A DNA stretch of 12,350 nt, taken from positions 1 to 12,350 of the forward strand of contig JANQJT010000124.1 of assembly GCA_028281485.1 (NCBI GenBank). Direction: 5' to 3'. Made by a program: the position numbers and the translations under genes. Position 1 is the first letter of the stretch, and every line of letters starts with the position of its first letter. The notes beneath the pieces are model-generated. The model did no database searches. It saw only the letters and a list, made by a program, of their open reading frames with translations, and was not told where the DNA came from. Source of the stretch: Phycisphaeraceae bacterium (GTDB taxonomy: Bacteria; Planctomycetota; Phycisphaerae; Phycisphaerales; Zrk34). Positions 7,885 to 12,350 of this stretch are shown one piece after another.

Positions 7885-8433
7885 TCAACTCCCCGCCTGA
7901 GCCATCGCGGCCGGCTCGAAAAAGATGGTCAGCGTGAAGGTCGCGATCATGTGTCCCTCTTCGTCCTTGGATCGCTTGAGCTTCATGTCGGGGACGCGAG
8001 TGATGCGGCTGAGCCGCTCGACGTCCAGGAGGAAGGCGTAAAAGCCGTCGAAGTCGCCGAGGATCTCCATCTTGATCGGCAGCTCGGTGTAGAGGCTGCC
8101 GGGGACGGGCTTCTCGGTGCGGACGCTCTTGGGCAGCAAGCCGCGACGGGTCGCCAGCTCCCAGACCTCTTTGAGGATGACTTCCACTTCCTTCTCGGCC
8201 GGCAGCTTGGCTTCGTACAGCGCGATCGCGTCGTTGAGCTTGGCGATCTCTTTGCCGACGTCGTCGATGTGTTGATTGAGGCGCAGCTTCTGGAGCTTAG
8301 CCTCCTTGTTGACGTTTTCCGCGTGGACCTGCTGGATCTCGTTGTTGACCGGGCGGAACACGAACCACCACGCCGCACCGGGCAGCCCCAACAGCACCAA
8401 CAGGAACAGTAATTCTCTGAGTCCAAATCGCAT
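7885..8433 (-). CDS. pilO: Type IV pilus inner-membrane alignment protein PilO
   Basis: At 182 residues this fits the PilO family in length and layout. A short cytoplasmic start (MRFGLRE) leads into a transmembrane helix (about 8-26), a predicted coiled coil (about 30-80), and a ferredoxin-like periplasmic domain (about 84-173) ending in strands such as MIATFTLTIFF (162-172). PilO pairs with PilN in the periplasm and helps couple the cytoplasmic motor to the secretin. AAGGA, within the last codons of pilN, lies 9 bases before the ATG, and the gap to pilN is only 5 bases, so translation is probably coupled. The short C-terminal tail AAMAQAGS looks unstructured. The assignment rests on order, topology and GDFDGFYAFLLDVERLSRI (126-144), a recognisable PilO-type segment. 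Confidence 0.88.
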   Translation of the reverse strand: MRFGLRELLFLLVLLGLPGAAWWFVFRPVNNEIQQVHAENVNKEAKLQKLRLNQHIDDVGKEIAKLNDAIALYEAKLPAEKEVEVILKEVWELATRRGLLPKSVRTEKPVPGSLYTELPIKMEILGDFDGFYAFLLDVERLSRITRVPDMKLKRSKDEEGHMIATFTLTIFFEPAAMAQAGS

Positions 8434-8438
8434 GATGC

Positions 8439-9218
8439 TTAGTCCTTATCTGAGCTGTCGGGGTTCAGGAACGCTTCGTCGTCGAAACCGCCGTTGTTGC
8501 GGCTGACCATCAACGGTTCGATGGAACGGATGTCGACGTTGGGGTTGATCCGCATGTCGATACGGAAACGTCGCATCGACTCATCGGTCAGGCGGGCCTC
8601 CTCGGAGAAGACGAGGTCGACTTCCTGCAGGAGGTTGCAGCGTGCCAGCGAGGCCATGTACTGGGCGACCTGGATATCGGTCGGCGCCAGTCCAATTAGG
8701 CTGAGCGTGACGCGTACGCGGGGCACCTCGATCTTCGTAGGCATGTTCTTCTTGTTGTCCTTGTCGTCCTTCTTGGCGGCGCTCTTCTTGGCCGCGGCCA
8801 GGGCGGTGCCCTTTTGGCTGGACGCCAGGGGATTCTCGGGCGCGATCTTGGTGCTCTTCATCTCCAGCTCCTCGAACGTCATGGTCGAGGGCATGCGGTT
8901 GATGAGCTCGGCGAGCAGGTTGCTGCGCGGCACGGGCTCGATGAGCGTCGCGGTGAGCACCGCCTTGCGCTCCATCTCTTTCTTCTGTGACTGCAGCTCG
9001 TCGAGCAAGCCGATGCGTTTGGCGGCCTCGGCGTACTCGTCGTTGATCTGCTGCTGCTTATTGAGCACCGAGGAACGTTGACCGGCCGTCACCATGTACG
9101 CCCCGATCACCGCGAACAACACGATGCCGAACAGGGATAAACAGATCACGTTCGTTCGCATCTCGATCCGACGCGACACGTAATCTTCCGGCAGGAAGCT
9201 GACCTTATCTTCTGGCAT
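8439..9218 (-). CDS. pilN: Type IV pilus alignment protein PilN
   Basis: A 259-residue PilN-like protein, longer than the usual roughly 180-200 residues. Its cytoplasmic N-terminus carries KVSFLPEDY (5-13), which corresponds to the INLLP-type motif by which PilN binds the groove of PilM. A transmembrane helix (about 23-44) is followed by a coiled coil (about 48-92), a lysine/alanine-rich linker (143-162) and a ferredoxin-like domain (about 164-225). The acidic tail (GGFDDEAF and onward) is probably disordered. The start at 9218 is chosen because AAGGAG overlaps the pilM stop 10 bases upstream and the SFLP motif is then near the N-terminus. The frame stays open to 9401, but that extension lies inside pilM and is not protein-like. 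It heads the PilN/PilO pair, 14 bases after pilM. Confidence 0.9.
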   Translation of the reverse strand: MPEDKVSFLPEDYVSRRIEMRTNVICLSLFGIVLFAVIGAYMVTAGQRSSVLNKQQQINDEYAEAAKRIGLLDELQSQKKEMERKAVLTATLIEPVPRSNLLAELINRMPSTMTFEELEMKSTKIAPENPLASSQKGTALAAAKKSAAKKDDKDNKKNMPTKIEVPRVRVTLSLIGLAPTDIQVAQYMASLARCNLLQEVDLVFSEEARLTDESMRRFRIDMRINPNVDIRSIEPLMVSRNNGGFDDEAFLNPDSSDKD

Positions 9219-9232
9219 GATGGCCCCGCTCC

Positions 9233-10444
9233 TTACAAGTTGGTCGGCAGGCGACACAGGCCCAGCGACACGGCAAACGAGGGTTGAGGTTCGCGAAGGT
9301 CTACGTTGACCATCGGCGCGTCGACGGCGTCGCGCCCGGCCCGGGCGAGGGGGTCGCCCAGCTGCGCCGGCAGCTTCAGCGCCCGCGCGATCCGTTGGCA
9401 CATCGCGATCTGTCGCGACTCGCCGCCGATGAATACGAGTGAGTTGATCCGGCGCTGCGGGAACAGCGAGCTGTGATATCCGATGCAGAGTTGCAGCTCG
9501 TCGATGAGGCAGTCGAGCATCTCGCCGCCGGATGGGATCGTCTCGCCGATCGGCTGCAGCGCGTGCTCGGTGGCGACGGCGGCCTGAGTCGCTTCCGACT
9601 CGGCCTCGTCGGGCGCGGCGTTCTGGATCACCGCGCCGGTCACCGCGTGGTTGCGCTGGGCGCGATCCAGTTCGGGCGGGGCCTCTTCGCCCAGCGGTTC
9701 GCCGGCCTGATCGCGGCGGCGTTGGCGGGCCTCGGCAAAGTCGATGCCGAGTTCTTCAGCGAACTGGCGATCGAAGTGCTCACCGGCGACCTGGATCATC
9801 TTCGCAAAGACCATCTGGTTGCCGTGGGCGATGATGGCCTTGGTTGTCTGCAGACCGAGGTCGATGAAGAGCGTGGTCTTTTCTTTGTCGCGCTCACGGC
9901 GGAACAGGTGGCCGAACGCCTCGAGGATGGCCACGGGTTCGCAGTGGATACCCACGACGCCCAGGCCGGCTCGCTTGAGGATATCCACGTGATGCATCAC
10001 GACGCTGCGACGCACCGCCATCGCGATGACTTCCTGCTTGGCCGATCCGTTGGCCATCACCTCGGCAACGTCCACGCGGCGGGTGACCATCTGCGTGGGA
10101 TCGACGGGGACGCGGCCGCGCAGCTGCTCTTCCATCTCGGCATCGAGGAAAGCGTTGTCGCCGCGGTTCAGGCGCAGGTGCAGCACGTGCGTGAGCGGCG
10201 CCGGCATGGACGCCGCGACTCGCCTGCCCTTGAAATCGCCTTCTCGTAACAACCGCACGATGGTGTCTTCCAAAAACTGTTTTCTCGAGTTCACGTCGGC
10301 GCGGGCTTCGTTGGGCAGTTCGGCCTGGGCGGCAGCGATCACACGCGGCATATCGTCATTGATCACTTGCAGCATGCGCACGCATTCCGATCCGAAATCC
10401 AACCCAATAGGGCTGAGGTTGGTCTTCGCCAATCTGATACCCAT
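9233..10444 (-). CDS. pilM: Type IV pilus actin-like ATPase PilM
   Basis: A 403-residue cytoplasmic protein of the FtsA/actin-like ATPase fold. It shows phosphate-1 IGLDFGSECVRMLQV (13-27), phosphate-2 TLFIDLGLQTTKAII (191-205) and the adenosine motif LVFIGGESR (336-344). PilM binds ATP and the N-terminal tail of PilN and links the alignment complex to the cytoplasmic ATPases. The protein is somewhat longer than the 350-380 residues usual in the family, mainly through a charged, alanine-rich stretch at about 241-305. The ATG at 10444 is chosen because GGAGG lies 10 bases upstream and SPIGLDFGS then sits at the expected place; the frame extends to 10492 but adds only low-complexity residues. 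It is the first gene of the leftward pilus operon, after the divergent intergenic region. Confidence 0.92.
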   Translation of the reverse strand: MGIRLAKTNLSPIGLDFGSECVRMLQVINDDMPRVIAAAQAELPNEARADVNSRKQFLEDTIVRLLREGDFKGRRVAASMPAPLTHVLHLRLNRGDNAFLDAEMEEQLRGRVPVDPTQMVTRRVDVAEVMANGSAKQEVIAMAVRRSVVMHHVDILKRAGLGVVGIHCEPVAILEAFGHLFRRERDKEKTTLFIDLGLQTTKAIIAHGNQMVFAKMIQVAGEHFDRQFAEELGIDFAEARQRRRDQAGEPLGEEAPPELDRAQRNHAVTGAVIQNAAPDEAESEATQAAVATEHALQPIGETIPSGGEMLDCLIDELQLCIGYHSSLFPQRRINSLVFIGGESRQIAMCQRIARALKLPAQLGDPLARAGRDAVDAPMVNVDLREPQPSFAVSLGLCRLPTNL

Positions 10445-10488
10445 CAGCCTCACGCCTCCAATACCAACTGCGCCGTCCCGATCCGACC

Positions 10489-10542
10489 TCACGATTCCAA
10501 CCCGCTCGAAAACAATTCAAACGAATCGATCGGTTTACGCAT
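10489..10542 (-). CDS. Possible 17-codon leader ORF upstream of pilM
   Basis: An ATG at 10542 opens a frame encoding MRKPIDSFELFSSGLES and ends with TGA at 10489-10491, 44 bases before the pilM start. A GAAGGGGA sequence sits 3 bases before the ATG, slightly close for a ribosome-binding site. It has no run of one amino acid that would suggest classical attenuation. It may be a leader peptide or a chance ORF. Confidence 0.2.
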   Translation of the reverse strand: MRKPIDSFELFSSGLES

Positions 10543-10580
10543 GAGTCCCCTTCGCTTCCCGTGGGGCTTCCGCACTGCGC

Positions 10581-10594
10581 CCGCCTATAGGCGG
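10581..10594. repeat. Perfect 14-base palindrome (candidate operator)
   Basis: CCGCCTATAGGCGG reads the same on both strands with no spacer. It lies 137 bases upstream of the pilM start, in a position suited to a dimeric regulator. The central CTATAG could also be part of a -10 element for leftward transcription, but no good -35 partner was found. Confidence 0.4.
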
Positions 10595-10617
10595 TTCGAC
10601 ACATCTATTTTCGAACC
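10593..10617. repeat. Inverted repeat GGTTCGA/TCGAACC with 11-base spacer
   Basis: GGTTCGA at 10593-10599 and TCGAACC at 10611-10617 are perfect reverse complements. The left arm overlaps the last two bases of the neighbouring 14-base palindrome, so the two elements form one compact symmetrical block upstream of pilM. There is no T-run, which argues against a terminator. Confidence 0.35.
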
Positions 10618-10867
10618 ATCGAAAGCTACGATTCACCTACACCTGTGGGAAAAGATTCACCCCCGAAAAACCCCCCTTTCTATTCATCCCATCCGATGAA
10701 ACCGGCACAACCGTTACAGACCGAACGCAACGGGCTTTGCGGGCCTGATATCCAAGGGGTGATCGGTGACCGCCGAATCGCTTTCAACCGCCGATAACGC
10801 TGAGTCTCGATCGCGAATACAGGACGGCACCACGCCAAATCAACGATGAAACCAAGCGGAAGCTCAT

Positions 10868-10897
10868 TTGATATCGTGCCGTAAAATCCCGTAGAAT
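10868..10897 (+). promoter_or_regulatory. Sigma70-like promoter for the GAF-HlyD gene
   Basis: TTGATA (10868-10873) and TAGAAT (10892-10897) each match the sigma70 -35 and -10 consensus at five of six bases, with an 18-base spacer. Transcription would start near 10904, giving a leader of about 80 bases before the GTG at 10984. No other hexamer pair in this intergenic region looked as good for rightward transcription. Confidence 0.5.
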
Positions 10898-10971
10898 GGA
10901 ACGACTAAGACTCGCCGTAAGTCGTGTTTTGCATGGCGCTTGCACGATAAACCGATGATGCATGCCAATAT

Positions 10972-10977
10972 GGGAGG
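10972..10977 (+). promoter_or_regulatory. Shine-Dalgarno site setting a GTG start
   Basis: GGGAGG lies 6 bases before the GTG at 10984 and 9 before a second in-frame GTG at 10987. An in-frame TAA at 10948-10950 rules out any longer start except within 10951-10983, where this frame has no ATG or GTG. It therefore favours a GTG start over the later ATG at 11044. Confidence 0.6.
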
Positions 10978-10983
10978 CGCACC

Positions 10984-12350
10984 GTGGTGGAACTGAGAGC
11001 AGCCGGACGCCAGCCGCGTGGCTGGGAGCAGGTGGTCGCTCGCATGAACGCGATCACGGACCTCGGTGCGCTGCATCAACAGGTTCTGGAACTGCAATGC
11101 CGCGTGATCGCGGCACAGTACGGCGTGCTGTGGCAACCGGGCGAACAGGAGGTAGCGCCGGCGGCGGTCTGGCCGCCCCGCATCGCGCAGAATGGCCCGG
11201 AGCAAAACGTGATGGACACGCTCCAGAAGGCCGCCGCCAAGGGCCTGGAAACAGGCCTCAGTCAGGTGCTGACCGCGTCGGATTCACCCGACGACCCCGC
11301 GGCGAACTCTGCTTACATCTTTGTCACGATTCTGCGCCGGGATTCAAAACCGGACGCGGTGGTCACGGCCGTGGCCGAGTGCCGTGACGACCAGGTGATT
11401 GCCGCCACCGCCCCACTGCGAGAATTGGCCGCGGGCCTGTACGAGGGGTATTACGCCCGTGCCGAGGCGCAGCAGAAAGCCGAAGAGAGCCGAAACATCC
11501 GCCAGGCCGTTTCGCTGCTGGCCAGCAGCCAGGAGGCGCCCGGGTTCTCCGGGGCGTGCATGAATCTGGTCAACGAACTGGCGCAGAGTTACGAGGCGGT
11601 GCGAGCGTCGGTGGGCTGGGTAAAGGGGCGTACGATCAAGCTCGTGGCCGTGAGCGACGCCGATCACATCAAGCGACACAGTGAGCAAGCCGCCCTGCTC
11701 GAGATGGCGATGGCCGAGTGTCTCGATCAGCAACAGCCGATCGTTTGGCCCCTGCCCGATAACGCCGAGCCGATGCTCGAGCGGGCCGTGATCTATAGCC
11801 ACAAACGCCTCATCGAAGGCGCCACCGAAAAGCAGGCCGTGTCGATACCGCTGCGCTGTCGCGAAGACGTCGTCGGTGTGATCACGCTGGAGCGCGTGGG
11901 CCAGGAGATGTCGGTCGACGCGGTGCAACGCCTCCAAATGACCGCGGACGTGATCGCACCCCAATTAGACGACCGTTTCAACAGCGACCGCTGGCTGACC
12001 GGTCACGCCTGGCGGATCACCAAAAAATACGCGTCGAAGCTGGTCGGGCCGCGGCACGTGGGTTGGAAGCTGTTGGGGATCGGTGTGCTGGCCTGTCTGC
12101 TGTACGTTAGCTTCGGTCGCTGGGACTACCAGATCAGCTCACCCTTCCAACTCGAAGCCCACAACAAGCAGTTCGTGTCATCGATCTTCGAGGGACGTCT
12201 CAAGAGCGTCCGCGTCAAGCCGGGCGACACCGTCACAGCGGGACAGTTATTGGCCGAACTTGATACGCAAGCGCTGAAGCTGCAACGCATCGATGAACAA
12301 GCCAAGCTGATCCAGGCCACCAGCGAGCGTGACGCGGCCCTGAGCAAGGG
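10984..12350 (+). CDS. GAF-domain HlyD-family membrane fusion protein (partial, C-terminus off window)
   Basis: The frame is open to the right edge, giving 455 visible residues. Residues 26-158 look like a degenerate GAF-like region. Residues 180-328 are a clearer GAF-like domain, ending in QAVSIPLRCREDVVGVITLERV (284-305), the typical strand pair of the fold. A single transmembrane helix (about 361-377) follows. The next segment, SSIFEGRLKSVRVKPGDTV (399-417) to AGQLLAELDT (419-428), is a biotinyl-lipoyl-like half-motif of HlyD/membrane fusion proteins, and the helical hairpin begins at about 429. The N-terminal 355 residues would be cytoplasmic and the adaptor part periplasmic. HlyD proteins join an inner-membrane exporter to the outer envelope; here the exporter partner is not visible. 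The GTG start is set by GGGAGG six bases upstream. The gene diverges from the pilus operon and nothing in the sequence links the two functionally. Confidence 0.8.
   Translation, partial: MVELRAAGRQPRGWEQVVARMNAITDLGALHQQVLELQCRVIAAQYGVLWQPGEQEVAPAAVWPPRIAQNGPEQNVMDTLQKAAAKGLETGLSQVLTASDSPDDPAANSAYIFVTILRRDSKPDAVVTAVAECRDDQVIAATAPLRELAAGLYEGYYARAEAQQKAEESRNIRQAVSLLASSQEAPGFSGACMNLVNELAQSYEAVRASVGWVKGRTIKLVAVSDADHIKRHSEQAALLEMAMAECLDQQQPIVWPLPDNAEPMLERAVIYSHKRLIEGATEKQAVSIPLRCREDVVGVITLERVGQEMSVDAVQRLQMTADVIAPQLDDRFNSDRWLTGHAWRITKKYASKLVGPRHVGWKLLGIGVLACLLYVSFGRWDYQISSPFQLEAHNKQFVSSIFEGRLKSVRVKPGDTVTAGQLLAELDTQALKLQRIDEQAKLIQATSERDAALSK

Larger units (their letters stand above)
10445..10983. 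promoter_or_regulatory. Divergent intergenic regulatory region between pilM and the GAF-HlyD gene
   Basis: About 540 bases separate the two divergent genes, with lower GC than the coding sequence. I find no convincing gene, tRNA or terminator in it. The pilM-proximal half holds two adjacent inverted repeats and a possible leader ORF; the other half holds a sigma70-like rightward promoter and an 8-base direct repeat (ACCGCCGA at 10769 and 10787). No strong promoter for pilM could be picked by eye. Confidence 0.6.

Noticed and set aside
10769..10794. Direct repeat ACCGCCGA at 10769 and 10787
   Set aside because: Only two 8-base copies, 18 bases apart, in GC-rich DNA; this is too little to call an iteron or regulator site.
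10932..10950. A TGGC...TTGCA sequence resembling a sigma54 promoter
   Set aside because: The GG and GC elements are too close together for the required -24/-12 spacing.
10864..11205. A 113-codon minus-strand ORF in the divergent region
   Set aside because: It overlaps the start of the GAF-HlyD gene in antisense, has no clear ribosome-binding site and shows no recognisable domain.
10962..11387. A 141-codon plus-strand ORF with an ATG start overlapping the GAF-HlyD gene
   Set aside because: Its product is Gly/Arg-rich and unlike any domain. The frame starting at GTG 10984 continues past it into GAF and HlyD sequence and has the better-spaced Shine-Dalgarno.

Overview
The window looks like a GC-rich (roughly 60% by eye) Gram-negative-type bacterial chromosome segment. 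The style of the proteins suggests Planctomycetota, probably a Phycisphaerae-like lineage: the PilN N-terminus, the single-membrane-span PilP-like protein, the PilX-like giant, and the GAF-HlyD fusion. This assignment is inference from protein character; no rRNA or marker gene is present. I see no tRNA, rRNA, IS element, CRISPR array or phage gene.

Positions 10444 down to 1 (minus strand) hold one tightly packed type IV pilus operon. The order is pilM, pilN, pilO, a pilP/gspC-like gene, pilB (gspE-type assembly ATPase), pilT (retraction ATPase), pilC (gspF-type platform protein), a minor prepilin, and a very large PilX-like protein that runs off the left edge. Gaps between genes are 5 to about 70 bases, and most starts have a purine-rich Shine-Dalgarno sequence, often inside the end of the gene before. 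PilM, PilN, PilO and the PilP-like protein would form the inner-membrane alignment complex. PilC is the platform on which PilB extends and PilT retracts the fibre. The minor prepilin and the PilX-like protein would sit in the tip or initiation complex. No secretin (pilQ), major pilin or prepilin peptidase is visible here.

Positions 10445-10983 form a divergent intergenic region of about 540 bases. It contains a perfect 14-base palindrome next to a second inverted repeat on the pilM side, a possible 17-codon leader ORF before pilM, and a good sigma70-like promoter pointing rightwards.

Positions 10984-12350 (plus strand) hold the start of a divergent gene that runs off the right edge. It encodes a cytoplasmic GAF-like sensor region, one membrane span, and the beginning of a HlyD-type membrane fusion (periplasmic adaptor) domain.

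The pilus machinery itself is ordinary. The least described parts are the PilX-like protein, with calcium-loop motifs and repeated beta-helix-like turns, the GAF-HlyD fusion, and the PilP-like protein with GspC-like topology.
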